Origin: an uncultured beta proteobacterium
Lineage (GTDB): Bacteria; Pseudomonadota; Gammaproteobacteria; Burkholderiales; Burkholderiaceae_B
NCBI GenBank assembly: GCA_903929925.1
Contig: CAIYWO010000226.1
Coordinates: 1 to 9,850 of the forward strand
Direction: 5' to 3'
Length of the DNA stretch: 9,850 nucleotides
This document shows, piece after piece, positions 1 to 7,222 of the stretch; within the stretch, counting starts at the first letter, position 1; each line of letters begins with the position of its first letter. The position numbers and the translations under genes are program-made. The notes beneath the pieces are model-generated. The model was given only the letters and a program-made list of their open reading frames with translations, was not told the origin of the DNA and searched no databases.

Positions 1-174
1 AATGGCGACGAGTTCGACTATGCGATGGAGCTCGCCGAACTCCTGCCGTTTGATTTGACGGATGAAGCTTTGCCCGATCCCGATCTGGAGTTACTCGAAG
101 ATCTTGGCGACGACGATGCGTCAGATCCGGATGAGCAGTCGGACGAACCGCCTCGGCCGCCCTCCCTTCACTAG
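1..174 (+). CDS. 3' end of an unrecognised gene with an acidic C-terminal tail (partial)
   Basis: An open frame runs from the first base of the window to a TAG stop at 172-174, giving the last 57 residues of a protein whose start lies off the left edge. The fragment is strongly acidic, with repeated Asp/Glu (for example LGDDDASDPDEQ), and ends in a proline-rich PPRPPSLH. The section before it (FDYAMELAELLPFDL) looks helical. I do not recognise the family. Codon-like base use and the absence of stops support a real coding end, but 57 codons is modest evidence. It is the only plus-strand gene and converges on the ABC transporter operon, with only 11 bases between the two stop codons, so it is probably unrelated to that operon. 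Confidence 0.5.
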   Translation, partial: NGDEFDYAMELAELLPFDLTDEALPDPDLELLEDLGDDDASDPDEQSDEPPRPPSLH

Positions 175-185
175 TCCCGGCAGGC

Positions 186-1190
186 CTAAACCTGCATGGG
201 CCAGCCTTGGACCACGCCATGGCAGGCGATCTCAACGCCTTTGAAGTTCTGTGTCGGCGGAGACTCTGATTTGCAGAGCTCGCGAGCAAAGGGGCACCGT
301 GGATGAAACGTGCAGCCGGTTGGTGGATTTAAGGGATTAGGAACTTCACCCGCAACGGGGGTGCGCGAACGACCCTGCCCAGTCATATCCGGAATCGCTG
401 ACAACAACATCCGCGTGTACGGATGTTTAGGATCTGCGAACAATGTATCCCGATCCGCAATTTCGACAATACGCCCCAGATACATCACACCGACCCGATC
501 CGCCACATGATGTACGACCGCGAGATTGTGTGAGATAAACAGATAGGTCAGACCCAGATTACGTTGCAAGTCCTTCATGATGTTCAGGACCTGAGCCTGA
601 ACCGACACATCAAGTGCGGACGTAGGCTCGTCACACACCAAAAATTCTGGGTTGACTGCCAGAGCGCGTGCGATGGAGATGCGCTGTCTCTGACCACCGG
701 AGAATTGATGCGGAAATCTGCTTTTGTCCGAGGGATGCAAGCCAACTTGTGTCAGCAACGCATCAACACGCGCCTCGCGTTCAGCAGGAGTCAGCGTCGT
801 GTGCGCAAGTATCGGCTCTGCGATGATCCGCCCCACGCGCCAGCGCGGATTCAGACTTGCATACGGATCCTGGAAAATCATCTGCAACCGCTTGCGCAGA
901 GCCAGGCCACCACGCCCTTGCATATTTGAAAGCGGCTGTCCATCAAACAAAATGCTTCCCTGCGTCAAGGGATACAGACCGACCAACAACCGCGCAATGG
1001 TCGACTTGCCGCAACCAGACTCACCGACCAAGGCCAGGGTCTCGCCTTTACGAATCGTGAACGACACACCATCGACTGCACGCAAGAGCGTACGCGGCTT
1101 GCGCGACAACACACGCTCTAACCAAGGTGCCGACACATCAAACCAACGCGCAGCATCTTTGACTTCCACCAAGGCTCGCTGAGTTGTCAT
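186..1190 (-). CDS. dppF: Oligopeptide/dipeptide-type ABC transporter ATPase, DppF-like
   Basis: Cytoplasmic ATPase subunit (334 aa) that would pair with the neighbouring DppD-like ATPase to power the importer. Visible motifs are Walker A GESGCGKST at residues 56-64, the Q-loop glutamine at 107, signature FSGGQ at 163-167, Walker B ending in D187-E188, a D-loop SALD, and the switch histidine H221. The C-terminal oligopeptide-transporter extension starts near HPY (256-258). It carries cysteines at 293, 299, 306 and 323, the spacing of the family's iron-sulfur cysteine cluster. The start is ATG at 1188-1190, which overlaps the upstream gene's stop as ATGA and follows a perfect AGGAGG. A longer frame to 1271 would only overlap the upstream gene out of frame. 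It is the last gene of the operon. Substrate is not readable from the ATPase. Confidence 0.93.
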   Translation of the reverse strand: MTTQRALVEVKDAARWFDVSAPWLERVLSRKPRTLLRAVDGVSFTIRKGETLALVGESGCGKSTIARLLVGLYPLTQGSILFDGQPLSNMQGRGGLALRKRLQMIFQDPYASLNPRWRVGRIIAEPILAHTTLTPAEREARVDALLTQVGLHPSDKSRFPHQFSGGQRQRISIARALAVNPEFLVCDEPTSALDVSVQAQVLNIMKDLQRNLGLTYLFISHNLAVVHHVADRVGVMYLGRIVEIADRDTLFADPKHPYTRMLLSAIPDMTGQGRSRTPVAGEVPNPLNPPTGCTFHPRCPFARELCKSESPPTQNFKGVEIACHGVVQGWPMQV

Positions 1191-2161
1191 GCAACCTCCT
1201 GCGCCGAATGGAGCCAGCATGCGGCCTGGGATGTTCCCAACTGTTGTAATTCTGGACGCTCTAAGCGGCAACGATCCATGACTTTAGGACAACGAGGGTT
1301 AAACGCGCAGCCAGGCGGAATAGCTGTCAATCTAGGCATGCTGCCATCAATTTGAACTAACCGTTCGACATGCTGATGAATCGATGGAATAGAGCCCATC
1401 AAACCGACCGAGTAAGGATGCCGCGGAGAATGAATCACATCGCGCACTTTACCGATCTCAGCAACGCGGCCCGCATACATGACGACCACGCGATCTGCTG
1501 TTTCTGCGATCACACCCATGTCATGAGTGATCAGCATAACGGCTGCACCTTGCTCGCGACACATCTTCTTTAGCAGCTCAATAATCTGCGCCTGAATCGA
1601 TACGTCGAGTGCCGTCGTCGGTTCATCCGCAACAATCAGCTTCGGCTGTGCAGCCAAGGCCAAAGCAATCACGACACGCTGGCGCATGCCACCGGAAAAC
1701 TGGTGGGGATAGTGATCAATGCGTTCGCGTGCCGCAGGGATTCCGGTTGACTCTAGCAATTCAATCGCACGATTACGCGCTTGCGTCCAAGTCATCGGCA
1801 AATGGGTCACGATCGTCTCGGCAATCTGGTGACCAACGGTATACAGTGGATTCAGTGATGTGAGCGGATCCTGGAAAATTGCTCCGATCTCACGACCACG
1901 AATACGCCGCATCTCCTCATCAGGAAGTTGATCGATGCGGCGTCCTTCCAGCAAGATCTGGCCTCCGGAAATACGCCCTGGCGGCTCAAGCAAGCCAATA
2001 ATGGCAGCGCCTGTCAGCGACTTGCCCGCGCCCGACTCACCGACTACGCCAACAACCTCTCCAGCAGCAATCGAAAACGATACTTCGTTCAAGGCTTTGA
2101 GCGTGCCACGACGTGTTGGAAACTCAACACTCAACTCTTTAATTTCTAGAATATTCGACAT
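1187..2161 (-). CDS. dppD: Oligopeptide/dipeptide-type ABC transporter ATPase, DppD-like
   Basis: First of the two ATPases of the importer (324 aa, cytoplasmic). Motifs: Walker A GESGAGKS at 41-48, Q-loop Q97, signature FSGGM at 155-159 followed by RQR, Walker B ending in D179-E180, and switch H213. The C-terminal extension begins near HPY (248-250), with cysteines 285, 291, 298 and 315 in the same pattern as the partner ATPase. The start is taken as ATG at 2159-2161, because the protein then begins MSNILEIKELSVEF, typical of the family. An upstream TTG at 2171-2173 would add four residues and overlap the permease stop, but it has no better ribosome site. A weak GAGAA lies before the chosen ATG. 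The gap to the upstream permease is 8 bases and the downstream overlap is ATGA, so translational coupling is likely. Confidence 0.92.
   Translation of the reverse strand: MSNILEIKELSVEFPTRRGTLKALNEVSFSIAAGEVVGVVGESGAGKSLTGAAIIGLLEPPGRISGGQILLEGRRIDQLPDEEMRRIRGREIGAIFQDPLTSLNPLYTVGHQIAETIVTHLPMTWTQARNRAIELLESTGIPAARERIDHYPHQFSGGMRQRVVIALALAAQPKLIVADEPTTALDVSIQAQIIELLKKMCREQGAAVMLITHDMGVIAETADRVVVMYAGRVAEIGKVRDVIHSPRHPYSVGLMGSIPSIHQHVERLVQIDGSMPRLTAIPPGCAFNPRCPKVMDRCRLERPELQQLGTSQAACWLHSAQEVA
1195..1200 (-). promoter_or_regulatory. Shine-Dalgarno AGGAGG deciding the dppF-like start
   Basis: A full-consensus AGGAGG on the minus strand sits 4 bases before the ATG at 1190, inside the last codons of the upstream ATPase gene. 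It decides between this start and the longer open frame that continues to 1271. It may also give the last gene independent translation initiation besides coupling through the ATGA overlap. Confidence 0.8.
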
Positions 2162-2169
2162 AGGTGTTC

Positions 2170-3084
2170 TCAACTCAAGCGGGGATTCAAGGCATCACGT
2201 AGCCAATCCCCCAATAGGTTGACAGACAGCACTAACAACACCAGCGCAGCACCTGGAAAAATCGTGATCCACCACTCACCCGAGAATAGAAAGTCATTTC
2301 CAATTCGGATCAGTGTCCCCAAGGACGGGGACGTAGGCGGTACACCCACACCCAAGAAGGAAAGCGTCGCCTCAGTGATGATTGCGGTGGCCAAGTGCAC
2401 CGTCGCCAGGACCAGCACAGGTCCCAACACATTCGGCAAGACGTGACGGAACATGATGACAGGTGATGAAATCCCAATCACCCGCGCAGCCTGAACATAT
2501 TCCCGATTTTTCTCAACTAAGGTCGAGCCACGTACCGTGCGTGCGTACTGGGGCCAACCGGCCAGCGCAATCGCCCCCACGAGTACAGGGAAGGCAATCA
2601 CCTCATGCATATCTCCAGGAACCACTGCTCGTGCAACACCATCGATCAGTAAGGCAATCAAGATTGCAGGAAACGACAGCTGCACATCGGCGACGCGCAT
2701 AATCAAAGCGTCAATACGCCCGCCAGCGTAACCAGAGATCAAACCCAGAACGATTCCAAGCGACATCGCGCCGGCTACCGCAGCCAAACCAATCAACAAC
2801 GACACCTTGGTGCCATACATGAGGGCAGAAAGCATATCCCGCCCCTGGCTATCGGTGCCCAACAAGTACTTGGTCGTGCCATCATCCAACCATACCGGCG
2901 GCTTCAGTGCATCAAGCAAATCAATCGTCGCAAGATCGAAGGGATTATGCGGTGCGATCCAGGGGGCACCAAAAGCAGCCACCAGCAAGGCAATAAGCAG
3001 AAACGTCGCCAACATCGCAACGGGCGTATGGCGCCAAGACCAGGCGAGATCACCATCCCAAAAACGTGCAAGTGCAGCGCGCAT
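2170..3084 (-). CDS. dppC: ABC transporter permease, DppC-like
   Basis: Second inner-membrane permease of the importer (304 aa). A cytoplasmic N-terminus precedes a first membrane helix at about residues 22-44. The family motif GTDSQGRD lies at 76-83. Further hydrophobic segments are at about 94-119, 133-150, 162-180, 222-245 and 272-292. The EAA coupling loop that contacts the ATPases is visible at about 196-223 (EYVQAARVIGI...HVLPNVLGP). Length and layout match BPD_transp_1 permeases of the DppC/OppC type, including the extra N-terminal region. Its ATG overlaps the upstream permease stop by one base (TAATG) and is preceded by a GGAGG-containing stretch. Substrate specificity comes mainly from the binding protein, so dipeptides are not certain. 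Confidence 0.92.
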   Translation of the reverse strand: MRAALARFWDGDLAWSWRHTPVAMLATFLLIALLVAAFGAPWIAPHNPFDLATIDLLDALKPPVWLDDGTTKYLLGTDSQGRDMLSALMYGTKVSLLIGLAAVAGAMSLGIVLGLISGYAGGRIDALIMRVADVQLSFPAILIALLIDGVARAVVPGDMHEVIAFPVLVGAIALAGWPQYARTVRGSTLVEKNREYVQAARVIGISSPVIMFRHVLPNVLGPVLVLATVHLATAIITEATLSFLGVGVPPTSPSLGTLIRIGNDFLFSGEWWITIFPGAALVLLVLSVNLLGDWLRDALNPRLS

Positions 3085-4073
3085 TAGTGACCCCCTCCGG
3101 ATTTACCCAAGCCCACGCGCAAACGCGGGTCGACAGCAAAGTAGAGAAGATCAACTGTCAAATTAATCACAACGAAGATTAATGAAATTAAACAGAGGTA
3201 AGCCGCCATGACAGGGATGTCGGCAAACTGTACGGCCTGAATAAAGAGCAACCCCATTCCCGGCCATTGAAAAACAGTTTCGGTCACGATCGCAAACGCA
3301 ATAATGCCGCCGAGTTGCAGGCCCATGATTGTGATCACTGGCACCAGCGTATTTTTTAAGGCATGACCGAAATGGATAGCACGCTTCGTCAAACCGCGTG
3401 CGCGTGCAAACTTAATGTAATCAGCACGTAGCACTTCAAGCATTTCAGAACGCACAAGTCGCATCACCAGAGCCACTTGAAACAGCGAAAGCGTGACGGC
3501 GGGCAGAATTAAATGGTGCCAACCACTTGCGGTGAACAAGCCGGTTGACCACCAGCCAAGACGAATCGTGTCCCCACGTCCGTAGCTGGGCAACCAGCCG
3601 AGTTGCACAGAAAAAATAAGAATTAACAAAATACCAATCAGGAAAGTTGGCAACGACACGCCAAACAGGGAGAAGGCCAATAGCGCTTGGGATAGCTTGC
3701 CATGACGTTTAAGTGCGGTGTACACGCCAAGTGGAACGCCAACAACCAAGGCGATCAATGCAGCTGCAATCGACAACTCAAGGGTGGCAGGAAGACGCTC
3801 GCGCAACAACAGCGACACCTTTTGACCCTGGCGCAGTGACAGCCCAAAATCGCCTTGTATGGCGTTAGCGAGAAAGTGATAGAACTGCACAAACACCGGG
3901 TCATTCAGCCCAAGTGACTGGCGTAGCTGTTCGCGCTCGGCAGGCGTGCCCTCCTGACCCAGCATGATCATGACTGGATCACCGACATATTGAAACAAGA
4001 TGAACGCGAGCAGCGCGACTGCCAGCATGACACCAACGGCCTGGATCAACCGGCGCAAAATAAAAGCAAACAT
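3084..4073 (-). CDS. dppB: ABC transporter permease, DppB-like
   Basis: First inner-membrane permease (329 aa), which pairs with the DppC-like protein to form the channel. Six hydrophobic segments can be read at about residues 9-29, 98-120, 133-156, 187-206, 246-266 and 288-312. The EAA loop is at about 218-241 (DYIKFARARGLTKRAI...). The N-terminus MFAFILRRLIQAVGVML and the GDFGLSL region near 74-80 are typical of the DppB/OppB family. The start ATG at 4071-4073 has only a weak GAGAA upstream. The gene is 72 bases downstream of the binding-protein gene, with a stem-loop between them, and overlaps the next permease by one base. This layout fits lower expression of the membrane parts than of the binding protein. 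Confidence 0.92.
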   Translation of the reverse strand: MFAFILRRLIQAVGVMLAVALLAFILFQYVGDPVMIMLGQEGTPAEREQLRQSLGLNDPVFVQFYHFLANAIQGDFGLSLRQGQKVSLLLRERLPATLELSIAAALIALVVGVPLGVYTALKRHGKLSQALLAFSLFGVSLPTFLIGILLILIFSVQLGWLPSYGRGDTIRLGWWSTGLFTASGWHHLILPAVTLSLFQVALVMRLVRSEMLEVLRADYIKFARARGLTKRAIHFGHALKNTLVPVITIMGLQLGGIIAFAIVTETVFQWPGMGLLFIQAVQFADIPVMAAYLCLISLIFVVINLTVDLLYFAVDPRLRVGLGKSGGGH

Positions 4074-4105
4074 GGATTCTCAGTACAGGGGTAAAGTCAT
4101 CCAGC

Positions 4106-4134
4106 GCCCAGGCAGCACGATCATGCGCCTGGGC
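4106..4134 (-). promoter_or_regulatory. Intercistronic stem-loop between binding-protein and permease genes
   Basis: An inverted repeat GCCCAGGC/GCCTGGGC (8 perfect base pairs) encloses 13 bases, within which GCA/TGC can add three more pairs after a one-base bulge. It begins 11 bases after the binding-protein stop codon. No T-run follows on the minus strand, so it is not a standard intrinsic terminator. Hairpins at this position in importer operons are known to stabilise the upstream binding-protein message or reduce read-through into permease genes. That role is inferred here. Confidence 0.55.
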
Positions 4135-4145
4135 AACTAAGTGGA

Positions 4146-5717
4146 TTACTTAATCGTGATGCGCTCAACAACCGGGCGGTTGTTAGGCTGGTGAACGATT
4201 TCGATATTCTTCTTCATGGCCCAAGGAATCACCTGGTCATGCAGAGGAATCGTACCGAACTCTTTCGCATGGATCGTGAACGCTTCACGAATCATTGCTG
4301 TACGCTTGGCATCATCGACCTCGGTCTTGACCGCATCGATTAGCGCATCAACTTTGGGGTTGGAATAACCGCCATAGTTAAATGCACCCGCTGCGCCCGT
4401 ACCCTTGCTACGAATCAAGGACTCAAGCGTGTAGTAGGCATCAAATGTGGGGACACCCCAGCCAAACAAATAGACACTGAAGTCTCCGTTTGCAATCTTC
4501 GGGAAGAAGGTTGCACGTGGCATCGCGTTGAGTTTAGCTTTTACGCCTGCACGTGCCCACATCGCGACGACGGCCTGGCAAATGGCCTCATCGTTGATGT
4601 AGCGGTTATTCGGGCAATCTAGAGTGAACTCTAGGTTGTTTTCGTACCCAGCTTCTTTGAGCAGTGCCTTAGCCTTTTCCACATCGTAGGGAACGCGCTT
4701 ACCCATTGCCTCTGAGTAACCGTGTACTTGCGGAGAAATCATGGCACCCGTCGGCAAGGACATGCCACGCATGACAGATTTCTTGATTGCTTCAATATCG
4801 ATTGAGCGATAAAGGGCTTCGCGTACACGCACATCTTGCATCGGGTTTTTACCCTTGATGTTGCTGTACTTGAGCTCCGGGCTCTTGACATCCATTGCGA
4901 AGTAGATCGTGCGGTTCTCGTTGCCATCAAGCACTTTGACTTGTTTGCGTAAACGATCCAAATCTTGTGCCGGCGGATCCAATACAAAATCTACTTCACC
5001 TGAAAGTAACGCGGCCGTGCGGGTCGCATTTTGTTTAATCGGTGTGTAGATGATTTCTGTTACGTTGCCTTTCTTGGTGGGCTTACCCCACCAGTTTGGA
5101 TTCTCTGCATAGGTCGTTTTGATGTCGACTTCACGGGTTTTGAGGATATAGGGACCAGTACCCATCGCATTGCGGGCTGCATAGCTTTCCTCTTTTTTGT
5201 TGAAGTCTTGGGGCAGCATTGCGTTGTTCTTTTCAGCCCAGGCCTTGCTCATGATGCCAAGTGAAGGCAACTGACGCAGCAACACAGGGTTTGGTCCGGC
5301 AGTCGCGATTTCGACTGTGAGAGGATCGATCGCCTTGACGTCGCTAATGCCAGCAACATAGGACTTGAACTGGGAAGAAGGCGCCATCGCGCGCTTAATT
5401 GAAAAGACAACGTCATCGGCTGTAAACGCTGAACCATCATGGAACTTTACGTTAGGGCGCAGCTTGAAACGCCACAATGAAGGATTCACCTGCTCCCACG
5501 AAACAGCAAGCGATGGCACCACTTCAAACTTGTCGTTGTAGCCCAAGAGGGGGTCATACACCCAAAGGTTGGCGGCAATGTTCAAGCCCTCGTTTTGTGA
5601 GTGCGGGTCCAGAGTCAGGATATCGCCCTGGCTGGTCCACTTGAAGGTTTTGGCACTTCCCACAGCTGGAAACAAAAAGGCTGCTGTCAACGCGGCAGCA
5701 ATCAGTGATCGACGCAT
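4146..5717 (-). CDS. dppA: Periplasmic substrate-binding protein of a peptide/nickel-type ABC importer, DppA-like
   Basis: Secreted binding protein (523 aa, SBP_bac_5 type) that captures the substrate and delivers it to the DppBC-like permeases. The N-terminus MRRSLIAAALTAAFLFPAVGSA is a signal peptide with a likely cut after residue 22. The mature protein starts KTFKWTSQGDILTLDPH, typical of the family. Other family marks are the RPNVKFHDG...FTADDVVFSIKRA segment at about 87-110 and GTGPY at 186-190. Full length and no disruption. The start ATG at 5715-5717 is preceded by AAGGA. It lies 92 bases downstream of the Bug gene and heads the importer genes. Proteins of this family bind peptides, nickel, opines, glutathione or sugars. 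The adjacent cyclase and AtuA genes suggest a non-peptide ligand, which is inference. Confidence 0.92.
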   Translation of the reverse strand: MRRSLIAAALTAAFLFPAVGSAKTFKWTSQGDILTLDPHSQNEGLNIAANLWVYDPLLGYNDKFEVVPSLAVSWEQVNPSLWRFKLRPNVKFHDGSAFTADDVVFSIKRAMAPSSQFKSYVAGISDVKAIDPLTVEIATAGPNPVLLRQLPSLGIMSKAWAEKNNAMLPQDFNKKEESYAARNAMGTGPYILKTREVDIKTTYAENPNWWGKPTKKGNVTEIIYTPIKQNATRTAALLSGEVDFVLDPPAQDLDRLRKQVKVLDGNENRTIYFAMDVKSPELKYSNIKGKNPMQDVRVREALYRSIDIEAIKKSVMRGMSLPTGAMISPQVHGYSEAMGKRVPYDVEKAKALLKEAGYENNLEFTLDCPNNRYINDEAICQAVVAMWARAGVKAKLNAMPRATFFPKIANGDFSVYLFGWGVPTFDAYYTLESLIRSKGTGAAGAFNYGGYSNPKVDALIDAVKTEVDDAKRTAMIREAFTIHAKEFGTIPLHDQVIPWAMKKNIEIVHQPNNRPVVERITIK

Positions 5718-5752
5718 GGCTCGGTCCTTAAGAAAAGTTCAGTAACGCACTC

Positions 5753-5781
5753 AGTTTGCCCCATCCACTCAGGTGCGTCAA
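5753..5781 (-). promoter_or_regulatory. Possible weak promoter for the DppA-like gene
   Basis: In the 92-base gap upstream of the binding-protein gene the minus strand carries TTGACG (5776-5781) and, 17 bases on, CAAACT (5753-5758). The first box is close to a sigma-70 -35 element. The second matches the -10 consensus at only three positions. A 6-bp inverted repeat (ACGCAC 5745-5750 / GTGCGT 5773-5778) overlaps it. No terminator is visible in this gap, so the importer genes may simply be co-transcribed with the Bug gene. Confidence 0.2.
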
Positions 5782-5809
5782 CAATGAGCATATAACTACG
5801 GGTTTGCGC

Positions 5810-6802
5810 TTAGTTCAGTTTGATATTGTTGGACTTTGCGACGCCACTCCATTTGTCACGCTCACCCACAATAAACGCCTTGAACTCGGCTGGCGTGTCA
5901 CCAACAGGTTGTGCACCCAGCTCGAAAAACTGCTTTTCAATCTCAGGTGTACGCAAAATCGCCATCAAGTGACGGCTCAGCTCATCGACTAATGGCTGAG
6001 GTGTGCCCGCTGGAGCCATCAGCCCAAACCAGGCCGATACATCGTAACCAGGCACACCTGCCTCAGCCATGGTTGGAATCTCCGGAGCCCCAGGCCAACG
6101 CTTCGCCGTCGTGACCGCCAAGGCGCGAACCTTACCGGATTTAATGAAGGCCATTGAAGACGGCAAGTTATCGATTCCGATACTGACTTGACCACCGATC
6201 AAATCGACCAACATTGGCGACCCACCTTTGTAGGGAACGTGCACGATATCAATCCCGGCCATCGACTTAAAGAGTTCCCCACTCATATGGGGGGAGCCAC
6301 CATGACTGGTCGAACCGAAATTGATCGTGCCTGGCTTGGCCTTAGCCAGCGCGATCAGCTCTTTCAAGTTCTTTACCGGCAAATTATTATTGGCGAGCAA
6401 GACATTAGGAGTGCTCGCGACCAAGGTGATCGGAACAAAATCAGTCACGGGGTCATAAGGTGGCGGAGTTTGCAGCGCCGGAATAATTCCGTGCGAAGCG
6501 ATGCTCGCAAAGACTAAGGAGTGTCCGTCCGCGGGCGATTTAGCCACTTGCTGCGAACCAATCACACCACCGGCGCCAGGACGATTATCGATCACGACGG
6601 TCCGACCCAAACGTTCACCGAGCTTGGGCGCCACTGCACGGGCTAATAAGTCCGTCGTGCCGCCCGCTGGGTAAGGCACGACGATTCGAATCGGGCGATC
6701 GGCAAACGCTGTTTGAGCCGACACGCCAGAACACACCAACACAGCACCTGCCAGAGCCGAGGTGAGCCTGCCTAGCCATTTAAAGCCATTATTGTTTTTC
6801 AT
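5810..6802 (-). CDS. Bug-family (TctC-type) periplasmic solute-binding protein
   Basis: Secreted binding protein (330 aa) of the tripartite tricarboxylate transporter receptor family, which binds small carboxylates and related compounds. A signal peptide covers about residues 1-29 (hydrophobic core ALAGAVLV, cut after VSA, or possibly after AFA at 34). Family marks are PYPAGGTTD at 43-51, DNRPGAGG at 72-79, KSPADG at 88-93, HVPYKGG at 188-194 and IPTMAEAG at 242-249. The start is ATG at 6800-6802. The frame stays open to 6853, but those extra residues would place a hydrophilic stretch before the signal peptide, and a GGAGAAGAG stretch precedes the chosen ATG. No TctA or TctB membrane partner is in the window, so it is an orphan of the kind common in Bordetella- and Cupriavidus-like bacteria. 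Its position between AtuA-like genes and an ABC importer suggests it serves the same substrate. Confidence 0.93.
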   Translation of the reverse strand: MKNNNGFKWLGRLTSALAGAVLVCSGVSAQTAFADRPIRIVVPYPAGGTTDLLARAVAPKLGERLGRTVVIDNRPGAGGVIGSQQVAKSPADGHSLVFASIASHGIIPALQTPPPYDPVTDFVPITLVASTPNVLLANNNLPVKNLKELIALAKAKPGTINFGSTSHGGSPHMSGELFKSMAGIDIVHVPYKGGSPMLVDLIGGQVSIGIDNLPSSMAFIKSGKVRALAVTTAKRWPGAPEIPTMAEAGVPGYDVSAWFGLMAPAGTPQPLVDELSRHLMAILRTPEIEKQFFELGAQPVGDTPAEFKAFIVGERDKWSGVAKSNNIKLN

Positions 6803-6824
6803 GATGAATGTCTCTTCTCCATTT

Positions 6825-6853
6825 ATTGTGAACTTCTGTGTGCACGTCATCAA
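6825..6853 (-). promoter_or_regulatory. Candidate promoter for the Bug gene and importer
   Basis: The 54-base gap upstream of the Bug gene and the very end of the preceding frame hold minus-strand TTGATG (6848-6853) and CACAAT (6825-6830), spaced exactly 17 bases. Each hexamer matches four of six consensus positions. The -10-like box lies about 23 bases before the start codon, leaving room for a short leader with the GGAGAAGAG ribosome site. The decamer TCACAATAAA at this box recurs at the same place upstream of the cyclase gene. Confidence 0.35.
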
Positions 6854-6856
6854 ACT

Positions 6857-7219
6857 TTAAGCTTTCGGCAATAGATGCTGTCCCTGCAAGTGAGACTGCA
6901 AGGCTGCCGGCACCTCTAATTCAAAGTTCAATATCGCGGCCGATAGCGCTTTGCCGTAATTGTCCAGACACAAGCTACGCGACACACCCCCGCCAAGCGC
7001 ACCTTGTGCAACAAAGTTCATCGCATGGAGCTGATCAACGTCGTAGCGGGTGACCGAACCTTTAATGGCACCAGCATAAAAATCTTTAAACCGCTCCGCA
7101 GTGAGTTGCGCTTTTAATAAGGGGTACAGCTCTGGCGTGTACGCAAACACAGCAATATTTGAGGTATCGCCCTTATCGCCAGAACGCGCATGCGCAACAT
7201 GTTGAAGTTTTACTTTCAT
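6857..7219 (-). CDS. Small AtuA-related protein (separate C-terminal domain of AtuA)
   Basis: A 120-aa cytoplasmic protein with the hallmark AHARSGDKGDTSNI at residues 9-22, which marks the C-terminal domain of AtuA-type proteins. In Pseudomonas this domain is fused to the large AtuA domain. In many other bacteria it is a separate small gene next to the large one, as here. The remainder includes a glycine-rich ALGGGVSRSL near 74-83 and the final part of the fold. The start ATG at 7217-7219 lies three bases after the stop of the large AtuA gene and in the same reading frame. There is no strong Shine-Dalgarno, so translation is probably coupled. Molecular activity is unknown; a stable complex with the large protein is the natural inference. 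Confidence 0.88.
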   Translation of the reverse strand: MKVKLQHVAHARSGDKGDTSNIAVFAYTPELYPLLKAQLTAERFKDFYAGAIKGSVTRYDVDQLHAMNFVAQGALGGGVSRSLCLDNYGKALSAAILNFELEVPAALQSHLQGQHLLPKA

Positions 7220-7222
7220 GGC

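Noticed and set aside
180..195. Inverted repeat GCAGG/CCTGC as a terminator for the importer operon
   Set aside because: The stem is only 5 bp, spans the ATPase stop codon and has no T-run on either strand.
1191..1271. Longer start for the last ATPase gene
   Set aside because: The extra 27 residues overlap the upstream ATPase gene out of frame, have no family resemblance, and a perfect AGGAGG marks the ATG at 1190.
2162..2173. TTG start overlapping the permease stop for the DppD-like gene
   Set aside because: It adds only four atypical residues and has no Shine-Dalgarno; the ATG at 2161 gives the usual family N-terminus. It remains a minor alternative.
5745..5778. ACGCAC/GTGCGT inverted repeat as a terminator between the Bug and DppA-like genes
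   Set aside because: Six pairs around a 22-base loop and no following T-run; too weak to call a terminator.
6725..6739. Possible lipoprotein signal in the Bug protein (VLVC at residues 21-24)
   Set aside because: The residue before the cysteine is valine, not the small residue needed for a lipobox, and a normal cleavage site VSA follows.
6803..6853. Longer start for the Bug protein
   Set aside because: It would put 17 mostly polar residues before a normal signal peptide and run through the likely promoter and ribosome site.
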